The position numbers were made by a program, and so were the translations under genes. Below are positions 43,609-52,206 of a stretch of DNA of 64,000 bases, in pieces; positions within the stretch are counted from its first letter, which is position 1; each line of letters begins with the position of its first letter. The notes beneath the pieces are model-generated. The model was not told where the DNA came from, searched no databases, and saw only the letters and a list, made by a program, of their open reading frames with translations. This stretch comes from Candidatus Gastranaerophilales bacterium (GTDB taxonomy: Bacteria > Cyanobacteriota > Vampirovibrionia > Gastranaerophilales > Gastranaerophilaceae). The stretch is from positions 62,001 to 126,000 of the forward strand of contig CALUTL010000002.1 in the NCBI GenBank assembly GCA_944323655.1, read 5' to 3'.

Positions 43609-44826
43609 CTATACCGAACAAGTTTGCTTATATTTCTCTAAATATTCCGATAACTCTGAGGTTTTCAGGCTTAAAGATTTAATAGCAAAATCTAATTTAT
43701 CAGATACAGCTTCCGCTTTATTCAAAGTTGTTTTGCCGAATAATGCCGGGTAATCTATGTTTTTATAAAAATATTTTTGAAATTCAGAAATATTTTTGAA
43801 AATTTTTAACTCAATTACTTCCTTATAATCGCACAAATCTATAAATAGCTCTGCCGTTAAGGATTTAGCTTTTTGAATATTCATGCGCTTTAAATGCTTT
43901 TGAATTTTTATCAGTTTATCTTGAATATCCTGATAAATCTCTAATAGATTTTCTTTTTTTACAGGCAAATGCTTATTAAAATATTCGATTGTTTGCGAAT
44001 AACCGATTTGCATTAAGTCTTTACGCTTATCTTCCGGCATGTTAAAATCAACGATATTAGTTTCGCCGGTATTTATTACTATGTAATCAAACATATCTTT
44101 TTTGCCGTAAATATCAATTATAAAGTTAGTCGCCATTGAAGTCGTAAATGCATAAAGAGAATTTACGTATTCAATCATGTTTTTGTCATTGCCTTCAAAA
44201 TCACCTTCTAGTCTGAACTCAAGTATTCTGGATTCAATAGGTTCAAGGTGTTTGGACAATTTCCACATAGGCCAGCTCTTCTGCAAATCACCGTCTACCA
44301 GAATTCTGTTATTATATTCAACAGGCCGCATAAGCCCGGGCATTCCGCAGGATATTCTTATTGCTGACGCTATCTCAAAATCAGGGGTTTCCCATCTTGA
44401 AAATTCTTTACATTCAAAGCTTGATAAATCCGTTGTTATAATAACAAGATTTTTACTTATATCTTTAAAGGTTACAGCCTTATGAGAACCCTTTTTATAC
44501 TTAGCTCCGTAATATTTTTGCTCTATTAAATCTCTTATCCACTCCAAAAATAATTCACCTTTACTTAAGGCAAATTTAGCACCAAGCGAAAGCTGAACAT
44601 CTCTAAATACTTCAAAATTTATCTTTAAAAAGATGTCCTCAATTTCCGTGGCAGTGTAACCTACAGCAAGCAGTCCGGCTATCACAGAGCCAACAGATGA
44701 GCCGGCAAGAGTTTTGGGATTTATGCCAAGTTCCTCCATTGCCTTTGCTGTTCCAGCGTAAGCCGCACCTCTTATGGCACCGCCGCCAAATAAGCATGTA
44801 TATTCAAGTGATTTTTGGTTTTCCAT
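43609..44826 (-). CDS. Patatin-like phospholipase
   Basis: 405 aa. N-terminal patatin domain: oxyanion motif FGGGAIRGAAYAGTAKAME (residues 13-31), nucleophile elbow GSSVG with Ser44, and the dyad Asp in VDGD (178-180), where most relatives have DGG or DGA. The C-terminal ~200 residues are helical, unlike the minimal patatin fold, and unassigned. Likely a cytoplasmic or membrane-peripheral lipid acyl hydrolase; the substrate is unknown. Monocistronic between the tRNA and a terminator. Confidence 0.9.
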   Translation of the reverse strand: MENQKSLEYTCLFGGGAIRGAAYAGTAKAMEELGINPKTLAGSSVGSVIAGLLAVGYTATEIEDIFLKINFEVFRDVQLSLGAKFALSKGELFLEWIRDLIEQKYYGAKYKKGSHKAVTFKDISKNLVIITTDLSSFECKEFSRWETPDFEIASAIRISCGMPGLMRPVEYNNRILVDGDLQKSWPMWKLSKHLEPIESRILEFRLEGDFEGNDKNMIEYVNSLYAFTTSMATNFIIDIYGKKDMFDYIVINTGETNIVDFNMPEDKRKDLMQIGYSQTIEYFNKHLPVKKENLLEIYQDIQDKLIKIQKHLKRMNIQKAKSLTAELFIDLCDYKEVIELKIFKNISEFQKYFYKNIDYPALFGKTTLNKAEAVSDKLDFAIKSLSLKTSELSEYLEKYKQTCSV

Positions 44827-44871
44827 AAAACAATTATATCACTAATTCTTAATTATGTCTTGATTAAATAC

Positions 44872-44907
44872 AAAAACACAGCCAACTTTATATTTGACTG
44901 TGTTTTT
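44872..44907. terminator. Bidirectional-looking terminator
   Basis: AAAAACACAG (44872-44881) pairs with CTGTGTTTTT (44898-44907). It lies just after the small HEAT-like gene on the minus strand and 45 bases upstream of the patatin start. Confidence 0.65.
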
Positions 44908-44930
44908 AAACCTTTTTATTATCTTATAAG

Positions 44931-45215
44931 TTATGCTGCAATTTCACCTTTGATTTCACGAATCAAGTATTCTGCTACCCATTCAAAATCTTTATTTTGT
45001 TTTGCTGCATTTTCAAGATATTTAATTGAAGCATCACCTAAGCGGATTAGTGTCATAGCTACAACCCCTCTTTTAATTCCTCTTACAACCTGAAGCTGGT
45101 CTACAAGCTGAGGAAGTGCTGAGGTTCCGCATTTTACCAACATATTTTCTACTTCGTTTTTAACTGTATTATCTGCATTTTCTAACTTTGTAAGAATTTC
45201 TTTTACTGATTCCAT
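44931..45215 (-). CDS. Small HEAT-like repeat protein
   Basis: 94 aa from ATG 45215 (GGAG 6 bases upstream; the in-frame TTG further up overlaps that site). Two or three HEAT-like helical pairs: VENMLVKCGTSALPQLVDQLQVV, GIKRGVVAMTLIRLGDASIKYLENAAK. No catalytic motif. Possibly an adaptor or scaffold; no specific family. Confidence 0.65.
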   Translation of the reverse strand: MESVKEILTKLENADNTVKNEVENMLVKCGTSALPQLVDQLQVVRGIKRGVVAMTLIRLGDASIKYLENAAKQNKDFEWVAEYLIREIKGEIAA

Positions 45216-45340
45216 GATAATCTCCAATTTCTTTTCTTAACTATATTATTATTATAGTCGAAAATTGAGCTTATCCGGATTTCCTTACATAATCTTTATA
45301 TCTTTATATAAAATATTAAGATTTATCTAAAACACTTGGT

Positions 45341-47317
45341 TTAGCTGAAGTATTTAAAATGTCTTTCTACGTTCTTATCCAAAGCTGATTTTATTGAATC
45401 ATATTCGGTTTGAAGGGCTTCATGTTCTGTATCTATATCCTTCAATTCTAAGTCATACAATTTATCTTTTGCTTGAATTTTGTTTGTTTCACGGGTATAT
45501 TCTGCTTCAGCCTGGGTAATTAGCAAATCTATTGTATCTTCTGTTATATCACTACAATTTGAATACATTGTAGATACCCATTGAGATTCATCATCTACCT
45601 GAATCATGCTTAATAAGCCGCTTTCAAACGCATACTGAATCCAATCGGCACTTTTTGCAAGTTCTGCTGATATTTCTTGATATCCGTCTTCATTCATTTT
45701 ATTAAAGATATTTGTATACCATTGAGCCTTTGCTTCTGCGTTTTCATCCGGATTGTTTTTGTCAATCCATGTATATTTTGGTGCTCCAAATTGATCTATC
45801 ATTTGTTCTATCAAATATACATCAAGAACCGCTTCAAAGTTTGTTTGATACTCAACAGGTTGAGTAACTTCGCCAATAACCTGCTCAATTGTTACAGTGG
45901 TTGTACTGTCAAGATTTGTTGTCGGAATACCGCTTTCGTTTATAATCCAGTACATATCGTCAAGGTTATCGTAATTTTCTGGCCCGATATCCTTACCAAA
46001 AATGAACATTGATAACTGTTTTGCTGCTGTTTCATAAGCTGCTTTTTCTGTTGGCGCTAAGGCTGAGAATTTGTCTCTATCCATTTGCGAAAGAATGTTT
46101 TGATTAAAATATTTGTATATATATTTAACTTGTTCGGCAACTTTTTCTTTTGACGCATTTTCTTGAATTTCAGCAGTTTTATTATCCAAATTGAATGTAC
46201 AAGTACCGCTTCCTGTTGATGTTGTACCGTCACCATTATCTTCGGTATAAGTATATGTGAAAGTATAGGTAGAACCCGAACCGGTTACTGCGCCACAAGA
46301 ATAGGTTATACCCTCTTCAGATGGCCCGGTAGCTGTATATGCACCGGTATTCTCATCTTTTGTAATTGTGAAAATTCCGTCTATACTGTATGGCCCAGGA
46401 TCTGTTCCTGTGATACCAACTTGGTTTGTTATTACAGCACCGCTTCCGTTAAATGATATTGAGTCATTTAGTAAATAGTCCATGTTTTCATAGAATATTG
46501 ATGGTTCAACTGTCCCGTCTGGTTTTTTTATTTGCGTATCAATATATTTATTTGACACTAATTCGCCAAACATTGTTTTGAGGTAATTCAAAGCCTCTTG
46601 AGAGCCTGATATCTGGTCTGTCTTGGTTCCGCCAACGACATCATTATACATGTCTTCGTATGGTGTTGTGAAACCTTGTGGTTTGTAGCCATATAGATAA
46701 TTTTTCATCTCTTTGACTACGGCACTTGTATATGCTTCATCTGCCTTTGTATAATCACTGAGCAATCTTTCATAAACACCTATTTCTGTAGATGTTTTTG
46801 ACATTTCATATCCGTAATGATAACCGCTAATTCTGTCTCCGTTTTCATCATATTCTATATCACCTTCATATCTGGCTCTCATATCTTCACTAAGCCCGTT
46901 TGTATCCCAATATGAAGTGTCATCTTTTTCCAAACCATAAAGTTTTAAAAATTCTGTTAACGCATCAGTATCTTCATTAGCTTCTGCTGCTGCTAGTGCT
47001 TGTTCGTATTTTGCAGCTTCTAGCTCTGTCACAACCATTTCTCCTGATTTATTTATCAATCCGTATTGGTTGTTATAAGAGCTGTATGCTGTCAAACTGT
47101 TATAAGTTAATTGCTGATAAAGATCATTTCCTTGGAAATCTTTATTTGACATCATTAATTGTGTCTGATTTAAGGCATTAATATATTTTTCGCTTGCCTT
47201 TGACGAATCTTCGGTAAGACGTATTTTAGCATTGTTAATCAACTGCGCCCGTAATTCGTTATCCGACATACGGGAGGTTATTGATAATAATCTGGCTTGT
47301 GATGCTGCCATTCCCAT
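45341..47317 (-). CDS. 658-aa helical-ended protein with beta-rich centre, unknown
   Basis: No known family. N-terminus MGMAASQARLLSITSRMSDN, then helices; a helical region to about 270; a central Thr/Gly/Ser-rich beta region at ~295-385 (FTITKDENTGAYTATGP, GSTYTFTYTYTEDNGDGTT); helices again; and a C-terminal coiled coil (ETNKIQAKDKLYDLELKDID, ALQTEYDSIKSALDKNVERH). The layout of paired N- and C-terminal helices around a variable centre resembles filament-forming proteins such as flagellins, but their sequence motifs are absent. The N-terminal LL..T.RM pattern recurs in the 174-aa protein at 62.5 kb. Export by a leaderless route is possible (inference). Confidence 0.72.
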   Translation of the reverse strand: MGMAASQARLLSITSRMSDNELRAQLINNAKIRLTEDSSKASEKYINALNQTQLMMSNKDFQGNDLYQQLTYNSLTAYSSYNNQYGLINKSGEMVVTELEAAKYEQALAAAEANEDTDALTEFLKLYGLEKDDTSYWDTNGLSEDMRARYEGDIEYDENGDRISGYHYGYEMSKTSTEIGVYERLLSDYTKADEAYTSAVVKEMKNYLYGYKPQGFTTPYEDMYNDVVGGTKTDQISGSQEALNYLKTMFGELVSNKYIDTQIKKPDGTVEPSIFYENMDYLLNDSISFNGSGAVITNQVGITGTDPGPYSIDGIFTITKDENTGAYTATGPSEEGITYSCGAVTGSGSTYTFTYTYTEDNGDGTTSTGSGTCTFNLDNKTAEIQENASKEKVAEQVKYIYKYFNQNILSQMDRDKFSALAPTEKAAYETAAKQLSMFIFGKDIGPENYDNLDDMYWIINESGIPTTNLDSTTTVTIEQVIGEVTQPVEYQTNFEAVLDVYLIEQMIDQFGAPKYTWIDKNNPDENAEAKAQWYTNIFNKMNEDGYQEISAELAKSADWIQYAFESGLLSMIQVDDESQWVSTMYSNCSDITEDTIDLLITQAEAEYTRETNKIQAKDKLYDLELKDIDTEHEALQTEYDSIKSALDKNVERHFKYFS

Positions 47318-47418
47318 AGTTTTACGCCTTTTCCTTTCGAGTTAGTACTATTCTTATCTTAGGTATCGGCTCTATTTGGCAGTTTCTTTAATAATTATAA
47401 ACTTTTTATTACAATTTG

Positions 47419-48456
47419 TTACAATTTTAATAATGCACTTTTTAGTCTGTTCAGTTTTTTTATATCAGTACCTATTCCGCATAGTAAAAGTGACGAAATT
47501 GTATTATTTCGCTCATCTTCTATACCGTATTTTTCATACAAAATTGACGAAAGTTCTTCACCTGAATATTTTTCTGACTTTATTAAAAGTTTGGTTATAT
47601 CATCTCCGCCAAAAGTTATATTTTTGCATGCGCTTTTCAAATCTTCAATTTGGTTTATTAATTCAGTTAATTTCCGTTTTCCCTGTCGGCTGTTAAGATA
47701 ATTTATATTTGCTTCTATTGTTGCTAACAAGGGATATGATGGAGATGTTGTATTTATCATCTTTAAGGCTTTTTCAGGATTTATTTCACAGTTTGAATGC
47801 AAAAGTGCAGTAGGGTTAAGTCCTCCTGCGGTTTTGTGCAATGATTGAACCGTAAAATCCGATATTTTTACTGCGCTTTGAGGAAGTTTATCCGAAAACG
47901 GGTATAATGCGCCATGTGCTTCATCAACAATCAACTTTGCTCCATATTTATGACAAACATCCGTAATCTCGGCAATATCAGAAGCATACCCTTCATAAGT
48001 CGGAGAAGTTATTATAACGGCTCTGATTTTATATTTTTTTAAATACGGCTCAAGATTTTCTGCTGAATTTCTGCCATATACTCCATACTCATCTATTATT
48101 GGAAGTTTATAAAATATCGGATTGCAGCCTGCAAGTTTCACAGCATTAGCATGACTCGGATGGGCGTCTTCATGCAATAAAACATTTTCGCCTCTGTTTG
48201 TCGCGGCAATTACAGACGCTATTACTCCGCTTGAGGAGCCGTTCGTCAAAAATAAGGTATAATTTACGTCATATATCTTAGCTGCTTGCTCTTGGGCTTT
48301 TATTAGGGCATCTTCAGGATTATGCGTATCGGTTTCTGAAATATCAAATTTGTAAAATTGCCTGAACTTATTAACTATAAAAAATTTCTGCCCGTGCGAC
48401 GGAGTCGTAAATAAAGCGTTTCTTGTTTTTTTTCGAAATAATGACAATAAACTCAA
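47419..48456 (-). CDS. Short Orn/Lys/Arg decarboxylase-like PLP enzyme
   Basis: 345 aa. FLTNGSSSGVIASVIAATNRGENVLLHEDAHPSH, VIITSPTYEGYASDIAEI, KLIVDEAHGALYPF (PLP ring Asp and His) and VQSLHKTAGGLNPTALLH (Schiff-base Lys) match the fold-type I Orn/Lys/Arg decarboxylase group. It ends soon after the large domain and lacks most of the C-terminal domain of YaaO/SpeA-like members (about 480 aa), so it may be a trimmed or altered enzyme. Arginine decarboxylase in polyamine synthesis is the usual assignment for this group; the substrate here is unproven. Confidence 0.8.
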   Translation of the reverse strand: MSLLSLFRKKTRNALFTTPSHGQKFFIVNKFRQFYKFDISETDTHNPEDALIKAQEQAAKIYDVNYTLFLTNGSSSGVIASVIAATNRGENVLLHEDAHPSHANAVKLAGCNPIFYKLPIIDEYGVYGRNSAENLEPYLKKYKIRAVIITSPTYEGYASDIAEITDVCHKYGAKLIVDEAHGALYPFSDKLPQSAVKISDFTVQSLHKTAGGLNPTALLHSNCEINPEKALKMINTTSPSYPLLATIEANINYLNSRQGKRKLTELINQIEDLKSACKNITFGGDDITKLLIKSEKYSGEELSSILYEKYGIEDERNNTISSLLLCGIGTDIKKLNRLKSALLKL

Positions 48457-48467
48457 GAAATTAGCCT

Positions 48468-49067
48468 CTATTTATTTGCAATTTCCAAGCTGCGCTTTGA
48501 ACAATACTGTATTATAGTAAGCTTTATCTTATTATCAGTGAACTTGAATTCACCTGAAAGAGTGTAGGCACTGTCTTCGCCATTTAAGTTTTTTTCTATT
48601 CTTATCGGTGAAAAAATACAATCCACACTTATCTCGTCTGACAATGGCAGCGTAATATTGTATTCTTTGTCTATATCAATGCTGCTGTTTGTTACAAACT
48701 TCATACCGCCTGCTGAAATATCAAGGGTTGAAATATCGTAAGAAGTTTCGCCGCAAGTTAGTTTTAAATCATGCATATATTTAATACGCGTAAAACGTCT
48801 TCTTTGAAGAAATTTATGCTTTGCAGGGCTTGCAATGGTAACTCTTTTGCCATCTATATCCTTTGCATAAGAATCAAAATATAAAATCCCGTTTGATGTT
48901 TGCGTATAAAACTCGCAATAGTTGCTTTTTAAAACACCTTTCGGATCATAGTCAAGCTCTATTGTAAAATTATCAGGCTGCACATCAACGATAGTTCCCT
49001 TATTTGCATTTCTAAAGTCATAAGTAACCATTGTTATACGTTGATTGTTCTCTATTAATTCTCTCAT
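48468..49067 (-). CDS. PilZ-domain protein (putative c-di-GMP receptor)
   Basis: 199 aa. The N-terminal ~85 residues resemble the YcgR-like flagellar-brake domain. The PilZ domain begins with the arginine motif RRRFTR (89-94) and carries DISAGG (116-121, matching D/N-x-S-x-x-G), the two halves of the c-di-GMP site. No GGDEF or EAL protein is in the window. It has its own promoter and lies 11 bases upstream of the PLP enzyme gene, with which it is probably co-transcribed. The Tad-type genes at the left edge are possible targets. Confidence 0.88.
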   Translation of the reverse strand: MRELIENNQRITMVTYDFRNANKGTIVDVQPDNFTIELDYDPKGVLKSNYCEFYTQTSNGILYFDSYAKDIDGKRVTIASPAKHKFLQRRRFTRIKYMHDLKLTCGETSYDISTLDISAGGMKFVTNSSIDIDKEYNITLPLSDEISVDCIFSPIRIEKNLNGEDSAYTLSGEFKFTDNKIKLTIIQYCSKRSLEIANK

Positions 49068-49100
49068 TTATTTACCCTTTCAAAGCTATTATCTAAAGCA

Positions 49101-49129
49101 ATAATACTCTATTTCCTTAAAAATTGCAA
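49101..49129 (-). promoter_or_regulatory. Sigma70-type promoter of the PilZ gene
   Basis: On the minus strand: TTGCAA (49129-49124), 17-base spacer, TATTAT (49106-49101), placing the transcription start about 26 bases before the ATG. Confidence 0.6.
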
Positions 49130-49152
49130 AAATATTAACAATTTGTAAAAGA

Positions 49153-49172
49153 AAAGCCCCTGTTAAGGGGCA
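49153..49172 (-). terminator. Second terminator downstream of secY
   Basis: GCCCCT (49157-49162) pairs with AGGGGC (49167-49172); read leftwards it is followed by TTTTCTTTT. It lies about 95 bases beyond the first secY terminator, implying either a backup or the end of a separate short transcript. Confidence 0.75.
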
Positions 49173-49266
49173 TAAACTGAGCAATCAGAAGAGTTGAGGA
49201 TTTACATAATTATCATACATTTTTTTTAACCGGTATTCATTGCAGAAATCTGCTATTTTTAACATA

Positions 49267-49300
49267 AAAAAATAGCCCCAAAGTTTATGAGGCTATTTTC
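49267..49300 (-). terminator. Intrinsic terminator after secY
   Basis: AAAATAGCC/GGCTATTTT stem with a T-run on the minus strand, about 25 bases after the secY stop. Confidence 0.85.
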
Positions 49301-49322
49301 TTAGTTAAAATTTAAATATACA

Positions 49323-50660
49323 TTACTCCTTCAGGAATGACTCGTAATTTCTTGCCAGAAGATGAGTATTAACCTGATTGATAAGGTCAAGCGCAACACC
49401 TACCATGATTATTAAAGACGTCGCACCGATACCTTGAAGAGTTTTGATATTTGTAACGTAACTTGCAAATGATGGAACCAAAGCTATTACACCAAGTCCG
49501 ATTGCACCGATAAAAGTTGTTTTTGATAAAATCTTATCTAATGCATCTGCTGTCGGTTTGCCTGGTTTTACACCCGGAATTGATGAACCGTATTTTTTAA
49601 GATTGTTTGCAATATCTTTAGGCTGCATATTCGGCATAATCGAAGCATAAAAGAAGGTTAATGCGACGATTAATGCAAAATACAAACCGTAATATACAAT
49701 TCCGTCCGGGCTCATTATGGTCGTTAATTTAACCACAAAGTTCTTTACTGCCACTGAATTAAAGTTAGCTTGTCCGACTAAACTTAAAACAGTTGACGGG
49801 AACAATAATATTGCAATCGCAAAGATTATCGGCATAACGCCGCCCGGATTGAGTTTAAACGGAATATATGAATTCATTCCGCCGTAAACTTTGTTTCCTA
49901 CCTGTCGTTTCGGGTTGACAATTATGACTTTTCTTACAGCTTCCTGCATTATAACTATGAAAATCATTGTTATAAAGAAAATTATCAATAATCCTATCAA
50001 GCCCATCAACATCGGTGTACTTTTTTGAACCATCTCAAATGTCCTTGAGGCATATACCGGAATCCCCGATAAAATACCCACAAAGATTATTAATGAACCT
50101 CCGTTACCGATTCCTTTTTCGGTTATCAGCTCGGAAATCCACATTATAAGTACAGAACCCGCTGTAAGTACGGTTATTGAACTGATATAAAACATTAAAT
50201 GGTTTACATCCGGCGCAATTGCTCCCGGCAGATGCCTCATAAATAACATAAATATTATTGATTGAAACACTGCTAAAACTACCGTAAATACTCGGGTATA
50301 CTGTGATAATTTACGTCTGCCTGCTTCACCTTCTTCTTTCTGAAGTTTTTCCAATGAAGGAATTACAACAGAAACAAGCTGCATGATGATTGATGCCGTA
50401 ATGAAAGGGCCGATACCAAGCGCAAATATTGATACTTTTCCTAAAGCTCCGCCGGAAAATAAATCTAAAAATCCGATAATATTATTCCCCTGCGCAATAT
50501 TTGAAAACACTTGGTTATTAATACCATATAAAGGCATTTGAACACCAAATCTGAATGCGGCTATCATTAAAAATGTAAAAATGATTTTCTGCTTCAAGCC
50601 TGAAGCCTGCCACATTGACATCAAATCTTCGGTAGAAGGCATTTTCATTCCTTGTGCCAT
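49323..50660 (-). CDS. secY: Protein translocase subunit SecY
   Basis: Channel subunit of the Sec translocon. 445 aa with ten hydrophobic segments: FRFGVQMPLYGINNQVF, FSGGALGKVSIFALGIGPFITASIIMQL, EGEAGRRKLSQYTR, ISELITEKGIGNGGSLIIFVGIL, YGGMNSYIPFKLNPGGVMPIIFA and ASIMPNMQPKDIANNLKKYGSSIPG. The start codon overlaps the rplO stop by one base (TAATG). It is the last gene of this ribosomal cluster; adk, map and infA, which often follow, are absent here. Confidence 0.98.
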   Translation of the reverse strand: MAQGMKMPSTEDLMSMWQASGLKQKIIFTFLMIAAFRFGVQMPLYGINNQVFSNIAQGNNIIGFLDLFSGGALGKVSIFALGIGPFITASIIMQLVSVVIPSLEKLQKEEGEAGRRKLSQYTRVFTVVLAVFQSIIFMLFMRHLPGAIAPDVNHLMFYISSITVLTAGSVLIMWISELITEKGIGNGGSLIIFVGILSGIPVYASRTFEMVQKSTPMLMGLIGLLIIFFITMIFIVIMQEAVRKVIIVNPKRQVGNKVYGGMNSYIPFKLNPGGVMPIIFAIAILLFPSTVLSLVGQANFNSVAVKNFVVKLTTIMSPDGIVYYGLYFALIVALTFFYASIMPNMQPKDIANNLKKYGSSIPGVKPGKPTADALDKILSKTTFIGAIGLGVIALVPSFASYVTNIKTLQGIGATSLIIMVGVALDLINQVNTHLLARNYESFLKE

Positions 50661-51112
50661 TATACTAACTCAACCTTTCCGCCTGCTTTTTCTATTTTTT
50701 CTTTTGCTGATGGTGTTACGTAATTTGCTTTTACCGTAATAGCTGCACTAATTTCGCCATTACCTAATATTCTCAACAAATCTGCTGACGGATGTGCTTT
50801 TCCTGCTTCTTTTAATGCTGCAAGAGTAACTTCTTTAAGACCGAGTTGAGCTAATCTGCCAACGTTAATTTCTGCTGAAACCGGCTTTTTGTATACTTGG
50901 AAGCCTTTTAATTTAGGCAATCTTCTGTATGATGGCATCTGTCCGCCTTCAAATCCTCTTTTAGATGAGCTTCCTGATCTCTGGCCTTCTCCGTTATGAC
51001 CGCGGCATGATGTTTTTCCTCTGCCTGATGAACGGCCTCTGCCTACTCTTTTAATTTTGTGGGTTGAACCTTCTGCAGGTTGTAAATTTTCTAATGTTAT
51101 TGTATCTGTCAT
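50660..51112 (-). CDS. rplO: Ribosomal protein L15 (uL15)
   Basis: 150 aa. ITLENLQPAEGSTHKIKRVGRGRSSGRGKTSCRGHNGEGQRSG is the usual basic, Gly-rich N-terminal tail; FEGGQMPSYRRLPKLKGF and the C-terminal globular part (LGLKEVTLAALKEAG, ITVKANYVTPSAKEKIEKAGG) complete the protein. Assembles late into the 50S subunit. Confidence 0.98.
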   Translation of the reverse strand: MTDTITLENLQPAEGSTHKIKRVGRGRSSGRGKTSCRGHNGEGQRSGSSSKRGFEGGQMPSYRRLPKLKGFQVYKKPVSAEINVGRLAQLGLKEVTLAALKEAGKAHPSADLLRILGNGEISAAITVKANYVTPSAKEKIEKAGGKVELV

Positions 51113-51167
51113 TTTTCTTTTCCTTTATTTTATTTGTGTACCGCTCGCGTGAACTTACGCAGTATTG

Positions 51168-51350
51168 TTATTCCGCTACTTCCAATAAATGCGGAACTTT
51201 GTTTACCATTCCTCTGATTGTTGCGCTGTCTAAGTGTTCAACAACCTGGTCTTTTTTCGTAATGCCTAAACCTCTTACTACTTTTTTCTGTGCTTCTGAT
51301 GCACCGATTAGGCTTTTTACTAATTTAATTTTAATTTTTTTATCTGCCAT
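51168..51350 (-). CDS. rpmD: Ribosomal protein L30 (uL30)
   Basis: 60 aa: KKIKIKLVKSLIGASEAQKKVVRGLGI then VVEHLDSATIRGMVNKVPHLLEV. Full length for bacterial L30. It sits in the usual spot between rpsE and rplO. The ATG is preceded by AAAAGGAATA. Confidence 0.96.
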   Translation of the reverse strand: MADKKIKIKLVKSLIGASEAQKKVVRGLGITKKDQVVEHLDSATIRGMVNKVPHLLEVAE

Positions 51351-51412
51351 TTTGATTATTCCTTTTATCTTTATAATTATTACTAAAATTCTTTTAACAA
51401 TTAACCGTCAGG

Positions 51413-52051
51413 TTAGTTTAAAAGTTCAGCCATTGTTAAACCACGTTTTTTAGCAACATCACTGAACGGTGTTAAAGCTTTTAACGCTGCTATTGTTGCA
51501 TTTGCTGCGTTTAGAGGTGATTTTGAACCGAGTGATTTTGAAAGTATGTTTTCAATACCAGCAAGTTCTAATACTGAACGAACTGCACCGCCTGCAATAA
51601 TACCTGTACCTTGTGATGCAGGTCTTAACATTACTGCACCTGCTCCTGAACGTCCTGTTATCGGATGAGGAATTGTTGTTTTAAAGATTGGTACTGTTAT
51701 TAGGTTCTTGCGGCCGTCTGCTATTGCTTTTTGTATTGCAATAATTACTTCTGCAGCTTTTGCACAACCTACACCTACCTGACCTTTTTGGTTGCCGACA
51801 ATTACTATTGCACGGAAGCTTAATTTCTTACCGCCTTTTACAACCTTGGTTACACGGCTGATTTGAACTACTCTTTCCGTCCATTCGCTTTGCGGTTTTT
51901 CTTCCACTGTTTCTATTTTCTGTTTTCTGCCGCGGCCTTTTCTGCCTCTTGCCGGTTTTTCTTCTTCAACTGTTTCTTCTGTCTCAACTGCTTCTTCCGT
52001 AATTTCTTCAATTACTTCTGAAGAAAGTTCTTCTTTGTTTTCTAAATCCAT
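51413..52051 (-). CDS. rpsE: Ribosomal protein S5 (uS5) with N-terminal extension
   Basis: 212 aa; the S5 core starts near residue 55 ([44 protein letters not shown]) and ends [17 protein letters not shown]. The first ~52 residues are an extension: an acidic stretch ([22 protein letters not shown]) and then a basic patch ([14 protein letters not shown]). Bacterial S5 is usually about 165-175 aa, so this is notable. It heads the operon after a structured leader; the usual upstream neighbours rplR, rplF and rpsH are missing. Confidence 0.97.
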   Translation of the reverse strand: MDLENKEELSSEVIEEITEEAVETEETVEEEKPARGRKGRGRKQKIETVEEKPQSEWTERVVQISRVTKVVKGGKKLSFRAIVIVGNQKGQVGVGCAKAAEVIIAIQKAIADGRKNLITVPIFKTTIPHPITGRSGAGAVMLRPASQGTGIIAGGAVRSVLELAGIENILSKSLGSKSPLNAANATIAALKALTPFSDVAKKRGLTMAELLN

Positions 52052-52100
52052 TGATTTTTACCTTTCGTTTTCTTTAATAAACAAATTTTTGATATTTTTT

Positions 52101-52148
52101 CGAATATGCCAAAATAAAGCCTTTTAAAGCTATTGGAATTCATATTCG
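52101..52148 (-). promoter_or_regulatory. Compound stem-loop in the rpsE operon leader
   Basis: CGAATATG (52101-52108) pairs with CATATTCG (52141-52148). Inside, CCAA (52109-52112) pairs with TTGG (52133-52136) and AGC with GCT around an A/T-rich loop. It lies about 50 bases before the rpsE start on the minus strand. It may be an autoregulatory ribosomal-protein leader; no T-run follows, so it is not a terminator. Confidence 0.4.
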
Positions 52149-52206
52149 TGAGTAACTTTTCTGACAAATTGATTCTAACATTAAAAAAAAATTAAATCAA
52201 GTGTTT

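Noticed and set aside
45341-47317. Flagellin or hook protein
   Set aside because: The helix-beta-helix layout is similar, but no flagellin N- or C-terminal signature is present and no flagellar gene lies in the window.
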